Translations under genes and position numbers: made by a program
Part shown: piece after piece, positions 36,681-45,778 of the stretch
How the letters are laid out: each line of letters begins with the position of its first letter
Numbering within the stretch: the first letter of the stretch is position 1
Assembly: GCF_006716185.1 (NCBI RefSeq)
Contig: NZ_VFOP01000001.1
Coordinates: forward strand, 3,410,001-3,474,000
Source of the DNA: Ornithinicoccus hortensis
GTDB lineage: Bacteria; Actinomycetota; Actinomycetes; Actinomycetales; Dermatophilaceae
Direction: 5' to 3'
Length of the DNA stretch: 64,000 bases
The notes under the pieces: generated by a model
The model's input: the letters and a program-made list of their open reading frames with translations, nothing else
What the model was told of the DNA's origin: nothing
Databases searched by the model: none

Positions 36681-37249
36681 TTGCCGGCTCCCGGCTCCTC
36701 GGCGGGTGCGGAGTCGCCGGTGTCCTCCCCGCCGTTCGACACGATCCAGTCGGGGGTCGACTGCACGACCGCGGCCGTGGCCGGGTCCCAGGTGCCGAAG
36801 CGGGGGTTCACCTCGACGTCGACCTCGGCCAGGGCGGCCTGGAGCTCGGCCGGGTCGATCGAGCCGGTCGACCCCTCGAAGATCCGGCTGCGCGCGAAGT
36901 CCAGGAGCACGTCGCTGGGGTCGGTGACGTCCAGCTCCTGGAACTGCCCGATCAGCGCCTCGTCGGTGAGCGGGTTGTCGGGGAAGAACGACTCCAGGGC
37001 CGGGCCCTTGGCCAGCGAGGTGATCATCGTTTGCGGCGTCTCCGGCTGCTGGGCGAAGCTGTTCCACTGCTCGGCGGCCTCCTGCAGGTCCGACTGCGAG
37101 ATGGCCTCGCCGTTGACCTTGACGGCGAAGTCGCCCTCGGCGGCACCACAACCCGAGAGCAGGAGCGTGGCGGCGGCGGTCGCGGCGAGCAGCGCGCGGG
37201 AGCGTCGGGTCCGGGCACGGAGCAGGTCTGCAGGCTTCACGGCGCCCAT
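36677..37249 (-). CDS. SurA-N-like lipoprotein
   Basis: 190 residues. Lipoprotein signal with lipobox LLSGC at about residue 35, then a SurA N-terminal-like helical domain (FAVKVNGEAISQSDLQEAAEQW), which suggests a chaperone-like or peptide-binding role outside the membrane. The equivalent place in Mycobacterium tuberculosis has lipoprotein LpqU, of different type. ATG at 37249 lies five bases after the mfd stop with a GAGGTG site; a longer frame to 37279 would overlap mfd. Confidence 0.8.
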   Translation of the reverse strand: MGAVKPADLLRARTRRSRALLAATAAATLLLSGCGAAEGDFAVKVNGEAISQSDLQEAAEQWNSFAQQPETPQTMITSLAKGPALESFFPDNPLTDEALIGQFQELDVTDPSDVLLDFARSRIFEGSTGSIDPAELQAALAEVDVEVNPRFGTWDPATAAVVQSTPDWIVSNGGEDTGDSAPAEEPGAGN

Positions 37250-37253
37250 TCTG

Positions 37254-40200
37254 TCACCTCGCCCCCGTCGCGCCGACACCGGAAGCGCCGGCGCCGGACG
37301 CGATGTCGTCCAGGAGCACCGCCCGGACCAGCTGGGCGGCCCAGTCCAGGACCGCGCCGTCGCGCAGCGGCTTGCCGCCGACCCGGGCCGTCTTGGGCGC
37401 CGGCACCAGGATGGTGCGCACCGCGGGCTTGATGATCGTGCCCGGGTAGAGCCGGTTCAGCCGCAGCTGCTGGCTCTCCCGCAGCGGCCCGACCGGGCCG
37501 AACCGGACGGAGCTGCCCTGCACCGCGATGTCCGCAATACCCGCCGACCGGGCCACGGTCCGCAACCGAGCCACCTCCAGGAGGGTCTGGACCGGTGCCG
37601 GCGGTGGCCCGTAGCGGTCGACCAGCTCGGCCTCGATCTCGGCCAGCTCGGTCTCGTCCTTGACCTGGGCCAGCTTGGTGTAGGCCTCCAGCCGCAGCCG
37701 CTCGCCCGGCACGTAGTCGTGGGGCAGGTGCGCGTCGACCGGGAGCTCGATCTTGACCTCGACCGGCGCGGCGTCGCCCTCGCCCTTGAAGTCGGCCACC
37801 GCCTCCCCGACCAGCCGGACGTAGAGGTCGAAGCCGACGCCCGCGATGTGCCCGGACTGTTCGCCGCCGAGCAGGTTGCCGGCACCGCGGATCTCCAGGT
37901 CCTTCATCGCCACGGCCATGCCCGAGCCCAGGTCGGTGTGCGAGGCGATGGTCTGCAACCGGTCCACGGCCGTCTCGGTGAGCGGCTTCTCCGGCGGGTA
38001 GAGGAAGTAGGCGTAGGCGCGTTCCCGGCCGCGCCCGACCCGGCCCCGCAGCTGGTGCAGCTGGGACAGCCCGAGCTGGTCGCCGCGCTCGACGATCAAC
38101 GTGTTGGCGTTGGAGATGTCCAGGCCGGTCTCCACGATGGTGGTGCAGACCAGCACGTCGAGCCGGTTCTCCCAGAAGTCGAGGACCACCTGCTCCAGCT
38201 GGTGCTCCCCCATCTGGCCGTGGGCCACCCCGACCCGGGCCTCGGGGACCAGGTCGCGGATCCGGGAGGCGGCCCGGTCGATCGAGGACACCTTGTTGTG
38301 CACGTAGAAGACCTGGCCCTCGCGGAGCAGCTCGCGCCGCACCGCCGCCGCGATCTGCTTCTCGTCGTAGCCGCCGACGAAGGTCAGCACCGGGTGCCGC
38401 TCCTCCGGCGGCGTGGCCAGCGTCGACATCTCCCGGATGCCGGTCACCGCCATCTCCAGGGTGCGCGGGATCGGGGTGGCCGACATGGCCAGCACGTCGA
38501 CGTTGGTGCGCAGCGCCTTGAGCTGCTCCTTGTGCTCGACACCGAAACGCTGCTCCTCGTCGATCACCACCATGCCCAGGTCCTTGAACCGGACGGCTGA
38601 GGACAGCAGCCGGTGGGTGCCGATCACCAGGTCGACGGACCCGTCGGCGACCCCGGCGATGGTCTCCTTGGCCTCCGCGTCGCTCTGGAACCGGGACAGC
38701 GAGCGCACCACGACCGGGAACTGGGCGTAGCGCTCGGAGAAGGTCTGGAAGTGCTGCTGCACCAGCAGCGTGGTGGGCACGAGGACGGCAACCTGCTTGC
38801 CGTCCTGGATCGCCTTGAAGGCCGCACGGACCGCAATCTCGGTCTTGCCGTAGCCGACGTCCCCGCAGATCAGCCGGTCCATCGGGACCGGCTTCTCCAT
38901 GTCGGCCTTGACCTCGTCGATGGAGGAGAGCTGGTCGGGGGTCTCGACGAAGGCGAAGGCGTCCTCCAGCTCGCGCTGCCACGGGGTGTCCGGCCCGAAC
39001 GCGTGCCCGGAGGTCGCCATCCGGGCGCTGTAGAGCCGGATCAGCTCCCCGGCGATCTGCCGGACGTGCTTCTTGGCCCGCGACTTGGTCTTCTGCCAGT
39101 CGGCACCGCCGAGCCGGTGCAGCGTCGGCGCCTCGCCGCCGACGTACTTGGTGACCTGGTCCAGCTGGTCGGTCGGCACATACAGCCGGTCCGCGGGCTG
39201 GCCCCGCTTGGAGGCGGCGTACTCCAGCACCAGGTACTCCCGGGTGGCGCCCTGGACGGTGCGCTGCGCCATCTCCAGGAACCGGCCGACGCCGTGCTGC
39301 TCGTGCACCACGTGGTCACCCGGCCGCAGCTGGAGCGGATCGACCTGCGCGCGCCGGCGGGACGGCATACGGCGCATGTCCTTGGTGGAGCCACCGGCAC
39401 CGGCCTGACCGGTCAGGTCGGTCTCCCCCACCACGACCAGGCCCGCGTCGGGCAGCACGAATCCCCGCCCGACCGAGCCGGTGGTGACGTGCACGAGGCC
39501 GGGTTCGAGCTCCCCGAGCGGGGCGTCCAGCCGGTGCGCCACCTCCCGGCCCGCCAGCACCTCGGCGACCCGGCGGGCCAGGCCCGGCCCCTCGAGCGCG
39601 AGCACCACGCGCTGGTCCGCCGCGATCCACTCGCGCAGGTCGGCGAGGACGGCCTCGGTGTCCCCGCGGTATGCCGGCACCGCCGAGGAGGACACGTCGA
39701 GCTGGCGGACGGTCTCCTCGGGCCGGTCCCCGGCCGGGTCGTCCGCGAGCGCGGCGAGCTCGGTGTCGGCGGCGAACGAGGCGAGCGACCACCACGGACG
39801 GCCCGTCGCGAGCGCGTGCTCCCTGGTCTGGGCCAGGCTCCAGTAGGAGGCGGTGCCCAGCACCTCCTCGAGGTCGACGGGCGTGGCCGAGCTCCCGCCA
39901 CCGGCCGCGGCCGCCCAGCTGGCACCGAGGAACTCGGCGCTGGTCGTGACCAGGTCGTGCGCCCGCGTCCGGACCCGCTCGGGGTCCAGCAGCAGCACCC
40001 GGGTGTCCTCGGTCAGGCAGTCCAGGACGGACTCCATCCCGTCCACCAGGGCGGGGGCCAGCGACTCCATCCCCTCCACGGCGATGCCCTCGGCCACCTT
40101 GCCCAGCAGGTCGGCGACGCCGGGGAGCTGCTCGACGAGTGCCGCGGCCCGCTCCCGCACCTGCGGGGTCAGCAGCACCTCCCGGCACGGGGGCGCCCAC

Positions 40201-40883
40201 AACCCGTGGGGCGCGATCTCCAGCGACCGCTGGTCGGCGACCTTGAACCAGCGGATCTCCTCGACCGTGTCGCCCCAGAACTCCACCCGCAGCGGGTGTT
40301 CCTCGGTGGGCGGGAAGACGTCGAGGATCCCGCCGCGCACGGCGAACTCGCCACGGCGCTCCACGAGGTCGGTCCGCACGTAGGCGGCCCCGGCCAGCGC
40401 CTCGACCACCTGCTCCAGCGGGCGTTCGTCCCCGGCGTGCAGCTCGACCGGGACCAGGTCGCCCAGCCCGCGCACGATCGGCTGCAGCACCGCCCGCACC
40501 GAGGCGATGACCACCCGCAGGGGGCCGTATGCCGGGTCCGCCGGGTCCGGGTGCGCCAGGCGCCGCAGCACGGCCAACCGGCGCCCGACCGTGTCGCTGC
40601 GCGGGCTGAGCCGCTCGTGCGGCAGGGTCTCCCAGCTCGGGAAGGTCGCGACCGCGTCGGCCGGCAGGAAGTCGCGCAGCGCGGCGGCCAGGTCGTCGGC
40701 CTCCCGCCCGGTCGCGGTGACCGCCAGCATCGGGGCGGCGCCGGCGAGCTCGGCGACCAGCGCCGGGCGGGCGCCGGGGGTCACCGAGACGTCCACCAGG
40801 GGTTCGCCGGACGCGGCCGCCTCCAGGGCGGCGGTGACGCCCGGGTCACGGGTGATCGTGCCCAGCAGGGGCAGCAGGTTCAT
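37254..40883 (-). CDS. mfd: Transcription-repair coupling factor
   Basis: 1209 residues, full length. Displaces stalled RNA polymerase and recruits UvrA. Layout: UvrB-homology modules (1-400), RNA-polymerase-interaction domain around [17 protein letters not shown] (about 520-590), RecG-like translocase with Walker [12 protein letters not shown] (about 670) and DEEQRFG (about 772), and C-terminal TRCF domain. It is the first gene of the minus-strand mfd-lipoprotein-mazG run. In many actinobacteria it follows pth; here a plus-strand TPM cassette separates them. Confidence 0.96.
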   Translation of the reverse strand: MNLLPLLGTITRDPGVTAALEAAASGEPLVDVSVTPGARPALVAELAGAAPMLAVTATGREADDLAAALRDFLPADAVATFPSWETLPHERLSPRSDTVGRRLAVLRRLAHPDPADPAYGPLRVVIASVRAVLQPIVRGLGDLVPVELHAGDERPLEQVVEALAGAAYVRTDLVERRGEFAVRGGILDVFPPTEEHPLRVEFWGDTVEEIRWFKVADQRSLEIAPHGLWAPPCREVLLTPQVRERAAALVEQLPGVADLLGKVAEGIAVEGMESLAPALVDGMESVLDCLTEDTRVLLLDPERVRTRAHDLVTTSAEFLGASWAAAAGGGSSATPVDLEEVLGTASYWSLAQTREHALATGRPWWSLASFAADTELAALADDPAGDRPEETVRQLDVSSSAVPAYRGDTEAVLADLREWIAADQRVVLALEGPGLARRVAEVLAGREVAHRLDAPLGELEPGLVHVTTGSVGRGFVLPDAGLVVVGETDLTGQAGAGGSTKDMRRMPSRRRAQVDPLQLRPGDHVVHEQHGVGRFLEMAQRTVQGATREYLVLEYAASKRGQPADRLYVPTDQLDQVTKYVGGEAPTLHRLGGADWQKTKSRAKKHVRQIAGELIRLYSARMATSGHAFGPDTPWQRELEDAFAFVETPDQLSSIDEVKADMEKPVPMDRLICGDVGYGKTEIAVRAAFKAIQDGKQVAVLVPTTLLVQQHFQTFSERYAQFPVVVRSLSRFQSDAEAKETIAGVADGSVDLVIGTHRLLSSAVRFKDLGMVVIDEEQRFGVEHKEQLKALRTNVDVLAMSATPIPRTLEMAVTGIREMSTLATPPEERHPVLTFVGGYDEKQIAAAVRRELLREGQVFYVHNKVSSIDRAASRIRDLVPEARVGVAHGQMGEHQLEQVVLDFWENRLDVLVCTTIVETGLDISNANTLIVERGDQLGLSQLHQLRGRVGRGRERAYAYFLYPPEKPLTETAVDRLQTIASHTDLGSGMAVAMKDLEIRGAGNLLGGEQSGHIAGVGFDLYVRLVGEAVADFKGEGDAAPVEVKIELPVDAHLPHDYVPGERLRLEAYTKLAQVKDETELAEIEAELVDRYGPPPAPVQTLLEVARLRTVARSAGIADIAVQGSSVRFGPVGPLRESQQLRLNRLYPGTIIKPAVRTILVPAPKTARVGGKPLRDGAVLDWAAQLVRAVLLDDIASGAGASGVGATGAR

Positions 40884-40962
40884 GGGTCTCCCGGGGAGTG
40901 AGTTCTCGGCGCACCAGGGTACGCGCCGTGACCGACAGGCCGACCAGAGCGCAGGCTCCCAT

Positions 40963-40968
40963 TAGGCT
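40963..40968 (+). promoter_or_regulatory. Candidate -10 element of the first TPM gene
   Basis: TAGGCT, 71 bases upstream of the GTG start, fits the actinobacterial -10; the surrounding CATTAGGCTGACC also half-resembles an IdeR box but lacks the outer half-sites. Confidence 0.35.
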
Positions 40969-41039
40969 GACCGGCAGAGGGAACCCACCGACGGCCCCGG
41001 ACACGTGCCGTCGTGGGTCCGAACGAGGAGGAACGCAGG

Positions 41040-43115
41040 GTGCTGACGCAGACGGGGAACAGGGCGGGACACCGAGGGCCGGGTGCCAGGGTGCCGTGGC
41101 TGGCCACGCTGGCGGCGCTGGTGCTGTGGGCGGTCGTCCTGGTCGCCCCGCCCGCCGGTGCCGAGGAGCCGGGCAACCTCAGCGACCAGATCCACGACAC
41201 CGCCGGCGTGCTGTCCGGGTCCGAGGGCGAGGTGCAGGACGCCCTCGACCAGCTCCAGGACGACGCCGGCCTGCAGCTGTGGGTCGCCTACGTCCCGACG
41301 TTCGACGGACTCACCGGCGCGGAGTGGGCCGAGCAGACCTTCGACGCCTCCCAGATGGGCGGCAACGACGTGCTGCTCGCCGTGGCGGTCGAGGACCGCG
41401 CCTACTCGTCCTGGACCACGGAGCAGAGCGGGCTGACCCCGGAGGGCATGTCCGTGGTGGAGCAGGACTTCATCGAGCCGGCGCTCGGCGACGACGACTG
41501 GGCCGGTGCGGTCGTGGCCGGAGCCGAGGGCCTGGCGCAGGTGCACGACGACCCGCCCTCCACCGGCGGCGGGTCCAGCGGATCCGGCGGGTCCTCCTCC
41601 GGGGGTGGCATCGACGTCCCCTGGTTCTTCCTGGTCCCGGCGGGAGCGATCGCCGCGTCGGGCATCATCAGCGCGCGCGGTCGCAGGGCCGCCCGGCGCC
41701 GTCCTGCCCCGCCGGCCGGGATGCCCACCGAGAACGCCACGACGCAGGGGGTGCCCACCCAGGAGCTGGAGCGGCAGGCCGCCGAGGCCCTCGTCGGGCT
41801 GGACAACGCGGTGCGCTCGGCCGAGGAGGAGCTGGCCTTCGCCGAGGCACAGTTCGGGGAGCAGCGCACCCAGGAGTTCCACCAGGTGCTGGGGCACGCC
41901 AAGGAGCAGGCCCGACAGGCCTTCTCGCTGCGCCAGCAGCTCGACGACGACCGGGAGGAGCCGGAGCCGGTCGCCCGGACCATGCTCGGCCAGATCATCG
42001 CGCTGTGCTCGGGGGCCCGGTCCGCCCTGGACCAGCGCGCTAAGGAGTTCGCGAAGCTGCGCTCCCTGGAGGACCGGGTGCCCGAGTTCCTCGAGGAGCT
42101 CGCCGGACGGGTCACCGAGGTGCGGGGCCGGTTGCCGGTGGCGGAGCAGCAGATCCAGGGCCTCTCGGCCCGCTACCCGGCGATGGCGCTCGGGACCGTC
42201 ACCAAGCAGAAGGACCAGGCGGCCCAGCTGTTGGACAGCTGCGACGGCTTCATCGCGGCCGGGCGGGAGTCGGTCGGCAGCGGCAACCGCCCCTCCGCGG
42301 TGGCCGCGGCCCGCGCGGCCGAGGAGGCCATCGGCCAGGCGGTCCGGCTGCTGGACGCGATCGACCGCGCCGGCGACGAGCTGGCCAACTCCCGCGAGGC
42401 CCTCTCCCAGGCGATCGCCTCGATCAGCTCCGACATCCGGGACGCGGCCCGGCTGGCACCCAAGGACCAGACCGTGCAGCGTGCCGTGGCCAAGGCCCGC
42501 GAGGTCATCGAACGCGGCCAGGACGCCCACACCAGCGGGGACCCGCTGGCCGCGCTGGCGGCGCTGGACGCCGCCGAGTACCAGCTGGACACCCTGCTGG
42601 AGCCGATGCGCGACGCGGAGTCGCACCGCACCAAGGTGCGGGTCGACTTCACCGAGCGGGCCCAGCGGGTCGGGGCCCGGCTGCGCAGCATCGACGAGAC
42701 GATCAGCACCACCCGCGGCGCCGTGAACTCCTCGGCCCGCACCCGGATCTCCGAGGCGCTGCGCCTGTTCGACCAGGCCCAGGCCGCGGCTGCCGAGGAC
42801 CCCACCCAGGCGTCCTCGCTGCTGAACCGGGCCGAGCAGCTCGGCGAGCAGGCGCTGTCCGAGGCGCAGCAGGACATCGACCGGTTCGACGACTGGGGCG
42901 GCGGACGGTCCCGACGCTCCGGTGGGCTCGACCCGGTCTCCCTCATCCTGGGCGGGATCCTCTCCGGCGGCGGCCACCACCACGGCGGCTGGGGCGGGGG
43001 CGGCGGCAGCTCGTGGGGCGGCGGCGGAGGAGGCGGCGGCTTCGGGGGCGGTGGCGGCTTCGGCGGTGGGGGCGGCGGCGGAGGCGGGTTCGGCGGAGGT
43101 GGTGGCCGCTTCTGA
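41040..43115 (+). CDS. TPM-domain secreted/membrane protein with coiled coil and Gly-rich tail (paralog 1)
   Basis: 691 residues. Signal peptide (about 1-41), TPM domain (about 48-165) facing outside, Gly/Ser linker, membrane helix (193-212), then a long cytoplasmic alpha-helical region (240-620) and a Gly/His-rich tail ending GGGGRF. TPM domains occur in envelope and photosystem-repair proteins, some with weak phosphatase activity. GTG at 41040 follows AGGAGG by nine bases; an earlier in-frame GTG at 41013 does not. It begins a cassette of three such paralogs plus pspA. The exact role is unknown; envelope stress is suggested by PspA. Confidence 0.85.
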   Translation: MLTQTGNRAGHRGPGARVPWLATLAALVLWAVVLVAPPAGAEEPGNLSDQIHDTAGVLSGSEGEVQDALDQLQDDAGLQLWVAYVPTFDGLTGAEWAEQTFDASQMGGNDVLLAVAVEDRAYSSWTTEQSGLTPEGMSVVEQDFIEPALGDDDWAGAVVAGAEGLAQVHDDPPSTGGGSSGSGGSSSGGGIDVPWFFLVPAGAIAASGIISARGRRAARRRPAPPAGMPTENATTQGVPTQELERQAAEALVGLDNAVRSAEEELAFAEAQFGEQRTQEFHQVLGHAKEQARQAFSLRQQLDDDREEPEPVARTMLGQIIALCSGARSALDQRAKEFAKLRSLEDRVPEFLEELAGRVTEVRGRLPVAEQQIQGLSARYPAMALGTVTKQKDQAAQLLDSCDGFIAAGRESVGSGNRPSAVAAARAAEEAIGQAVRLLDAIDRAGDELANSREALSQAIASISSDIRDAARLAPKDQTVQRAVAKAREVIERGQDAHTSGDPLAALAALDAAEYQLDTLLEPMRDAESHRTKVRVDFTERAQRVGARLRSIDETISTTRGAVNSSARTRISEALRLFDQAQAAAAEDPTQASSLLNRAEQLGEQALSEAQQDIDRFDDWGGGRSRRSGGLDPVSLILGGILSGGGHHHGGWGGGGGSSWGGGGGGGGFGGGGGFGGGGGGGGGFGGGGGRF

Positions 43116-43183
43116 CCTTGTCCCGACGCGCAGTCACCCCGGGTCCCGGTCACCCCGGCGCCTGACGGAACCATCTGCATACG

Positions 43184-43189
43184 TATAAC
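43184..43189 (+). promoter_or_regulatory. Candidate -10 element of pspA
   Basis: TATAAC in the A/T-rich stretch CATACGTATAACG, 97 bases upstream of the pspA ATG; CTGACG (43162-43167) at a 16-base distance could be the -35. pspA may thus have its own promoter. Confidence 0.4.
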
Positions 43190-43286
43190 GTCCATCTAGC
43201 GAACCCTGACCATCCACGAGTCACGACCGGACACCGATCCACGACCAGGCAGGCACTTTCGAAGGTCTGCCCGAAAGGACCACACG

Positions 43287-44003
43287 ATGACGCAGAAGCA
43301 GACCATCCTGGGCCGTATCAGCCAGTTGGCCAAGGCCAACATCAACTCGATCCTGGACCGCGCCGAGGACCCGGAGAAGATGCTCGACCAGTTGGTGCGC
43401 GACTACACCAACTCGATCGCCGAGGCGGAGGAGGCGGTCGCCCAGACCATCGCCAACGTGCGGATGGCCGAGGCCGACCTGAAGACCGACGAGGACGCCG
43501 CGCAGGAGTGGGGCCGCAAGGCCGCCGCCGCCTCGGCCAAGGCCGAGGAGATGGCCGCCGCCGGTGACACGGCGGGCGCCGACAAGTGGAACAACCTGGC
43601 CAAGGTGGCGCTGGGGCGCCAGATCGGCTTCGAGAACGACGTCAAGACCGCCCGCCCGGCCATCGAGCAGCAGAACGCGACGGTCGACCAGCTCAAGAGC
43701 GGCCTGACCACGATGAAGACCAAGCTCGAGGAGCTGAAGTCCAAGCGGGGCACCCTGGTCGCCCGCGCCCGCAGCGCCGAGGCGCAGACCAAGGTGCAGG
43801 ACGCGATGAGCGCCATCGACGTGATGGACCCGACCAGCGAGCTGTCCCGGTTCGAGGAGAAGATCCGCCGCGACGAGGCCCTCGTGCAGGGTCGCGCCGA
43901 GGCGCAGGCCACCCGGCTGGAGGACGCCTTCGACGAGCTGGAGAGCAGCGACGACGACGCCGAGATCGAGGCCCGGCTCGCCGCGCTGAAGAACCAGGGC
44001 TGA
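43287..44003 (+). CDS. pspA: PspA/IM30 family membrane-stress protein
   Basis: 238 residues, almost wholly alpha-helical with long heptad stretches, beginning MTQKQTILGRISQLAKANINSI and containing the DPEKMLDQLVRDY segment typical of PspA/Vipp1. Members of this ESCRT-III-like family coat and mend stressed membranes. It sits between TPM paralogs 1 and 2 on the same strand. A 15-bp hairpin after the gene suggests its transcript ends there, so the following genes probably have other promoters or depend on readthrough. Confidence 0.92.
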   Translation: MTQKQTILGRISQLAKANINSILDRAEDPEKMLDQLVRDYTNSIAEAEEAVAQTIANVRMAEADLKTDEDAAQEWGRKAAAASAKAEEMAAAGDTAGADKWNNLAKVALGRQIGFENDVKTARPAIEQQNATVDQLKSGLTTMKTKLEELKSKRGTLVARARSAEAQTKVQDAMSAIDVMDPTSELSRFEEKIRRDEALVQGRAEAQATRLEDAFDELESSDDDAEIEARLAALKNQG

Positions 44004-44023
44004 GCAGGCACGTCACCCTACGA

Positions 44024-44064
44024 CGCCAGGGCCCGCCGGCCGCACGGGTCGGCGGGCCCTGGCG
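44024..44064 (+). terminator. Strong hairpin after pspA
   Basis: A 15-bp perfect stem (44024-44038 with 44050-44064) around an 11-base loop, 20 bases after the pspA stop and 23 before the next gene. Confidence 0.7.
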
Positions 44065-44087
44065 CGCCCGGAGGGACAGGGGGAACC

Positions 44088-45776
44088 ATGAGCACCGACC
44101 GCACGAATCGCCGTGAGCCGGCCGGGACCACCCCGGCGCGCCGGCTGCTGGCGCTGCTCACCCTGGGGGTGACGCTCGCGCTGGCGGTCGCCGCCTCCCT
44201 GGTGGGGGTCGCCGGCACCGCCTCGGCCGAGGAGCCGTTCGCGCTGCCGGACCGGGTGGTCGACCGGGCGCGCGCCCTGACCGACGACGGACCGGTCCGG
44301 ACCGCGCTGGACGACCTGCGCGAGGAGACCGGGATCGACCTCCACGTGGTCTACGTCCGGGACTTCGCCGGTCTGGACGGCCCCACCTGGGCCACCCGCA
44401 CCGCCGAGCTCAGCGGGCTGCCCGACACCGCGTTCGTGCTGGCCATCGCCACCGAGGACCGCCGCTACGGGACCGTCTTCGACGCCGACGAGGTGAGCGC
44501 CGACACGGCGGCCACCGTCGAGTCCGACTGGATCGAGCCCGCCCTGCGCGAGGACGACTGGGCCGGTGCCGCGACCGCCGCGGCGCAGGGGTATGCCGAG
44601 GAGTCGGACGGCCCCAGCCCGGGCGCGTTCGTGATGTTCGTGGTCGCGGTCGGCGCCGGCATCGTCACGGCCGGCACCGGCCTGTGGCGGGCCTTCCGTG
44701 GTGGCCGGAAGAACGCCCGCGCGTGGTCCGCGGCCATCGGCGACCGGCTCTCCGCGATCGACCGGTCCCTGGTCGAGCTGGACGGCCGGCTGCAGTCCGC
44801 CGGGTCCGAGCAGGCGTATGCCGAGGCCGAGTTCGGGCCGGACGCCGCGGGCGACTGGCAACGGGCGGTGCAGCGGGCCCGTGCCGGCCAGGACGAGGCG
44901 CACCGGTTGCGGTCCGCGTTCACCCCTCCCCCGTCCGGGGACCCCGCGCACCTGCCGGCCGAGCTCGACGACATCACCGCCCGGATCGACGCGGCCGGGG
45001 CCGCGCTCACGGCCCAGTCGCGGCGGATGGACGCGGCGCGGGACCTGGCGGGCGGCGGGCCGGCCGCGGTCCACGAGCTCCGGCAGCGGCTCAGCGCCAC
45101 CGGGTCGCACCTCGGCGACCTGGCCGCCGCCGTCCCGGGCCGGGTGCAGGACGGCCCGCCGGGCCTGCAGCAGTTCTGCGACCGCGACCTCGAGCGGGCC
45201 GGCGAGGCCGGCGCGGAGGGGCTGGACCTGGTGCAGCGGGCCGAGGCCGCGCTGGGCCACCGACGGACCTACCAGGCCGCGACGCTCCTCACCGGGGCCG
45301 GCGGCGCCCTCGCCACCGTCGAGGAGTCGATCGGCCGGCTCGGCGACCCGGCCGCGGCGCTGGCCAGGTTGCAGGGCGAGGCGGAGGTGCTGACCGCACG
45401 CCTGGAGAAGCGGCTGCGCACCGCCCGGAACTACACCGGCGCCGCGCCGGGCACCGGACGGCAGCCGCCCCGCTACAGTTCAGCCGTGGACTTCCCCCCG
45501 CTCCTGGAGGCGGTTGCCCGGGCGGAGGAGACCCTCGCCGCCGACGAGGGCGGCACCGCCGACCCGGTCGAGTACCCCGAGGCCCTGCGCACCGCCCTGG
45601 CCTCCCTGGAGCGGGCCCTGGTGCCGCACCTGGCCGCCGAGCGCCGGCGCGCGCACGACGCGGAGGTGGCGAACGGTCGCGGGCCCCGGAGCAGGTTCCG
45701 GTCCGGCGCCCGCCGGAGTTCCCGCCGTAGGTCCCGGTCCGGCGGACGCCGCCGCTCCGGTGGAGGAAGGTTCTGA
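44088..45776 (+). CDS. TPM-domain membrane protein with Arg/Ser tail (paralog 2)
   Basis: 562 residues. Signal peptide ending near GTASA (47), TPM domain (50-170), membrane helix (180-200), cytoplasmic helical region (205-530) and a basic Arg/Ser tail that ends RRSGGGRF. Same architecture as paralogs 1 and 3, but its TPM domain is the most diverged. ATG with GGAGGGA region upstream. Ends two bases before the start of paralog 3, so the two are surely co-translated. Confidence 0.85.
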   Translation: MSTDRTNRREPAGTTPARRLLALLTLGVTLALAVAASLVGVAGTASAEEPFALPDRVVDRARALTDDGPVRTALDDLREETGIDLHVVYVRDFAGLDGPTWATRTAELSGLPDTAFVLAIATEDRRYGTVFDADEVSADTAATVESDWIEPALREDDWAGAATAAAQGYAEESDGPSPGAFVMFVVAVGAGIVTAGTGLWRAFRGGRKNARAWSAAIGDRLSAIDRSLVELDGRLQSAGSEQAYAEAEFGPDAAGDWQRAVQRARAGQDEAHRLRSAFTPPPSGDPAHLPAELDDITARIDAAGAALTAQSRRMDAARDLAGGGPAAVHELRQRLSATGSHLGDLAAAVPGRVQDGPPGLQQFCDRDLERAGEAGAEGLDLVQRAEAALGHRRTYQAATLLTGAGGALATVEESIGRLGDPAAALARLQGEAEVLTARLEKRLRTARNYTGAAPGTGRQPPRYSSAVDFPPLLEAVARAEETLAADEGGTADPVEYPEALRTALASLERALVPHLAAERRRAHDAEVANGRGPRSRFRSGARRSSRRRSRSGGRRRSGGGRF

Positions 45777-45778
45777 CC

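Noticed and set aside
35853-40901. Very long plus-strand open frames opposite mazG and mfd
   Set aside because: Low-complexity Gly/Arg/Asp/His composition without ribosome sites; mfd and mazG on the minus strand account for the DNA.
40958-40976. Possible second iron-repressor box (TTAGGCTGACC) before the first TPM gene
   Set aside because: Only the inner half matches; outer half-sites are absent. A -10 element (TAGGCT) explains it better.
45750-45776. GGAAGGTTCT near the end of TPM paralog 2, resembling part of the repeat core
   Set aside because: It is the codons for the conserved GGGRF end followed by the stop; no other repeat sequence flanks it.
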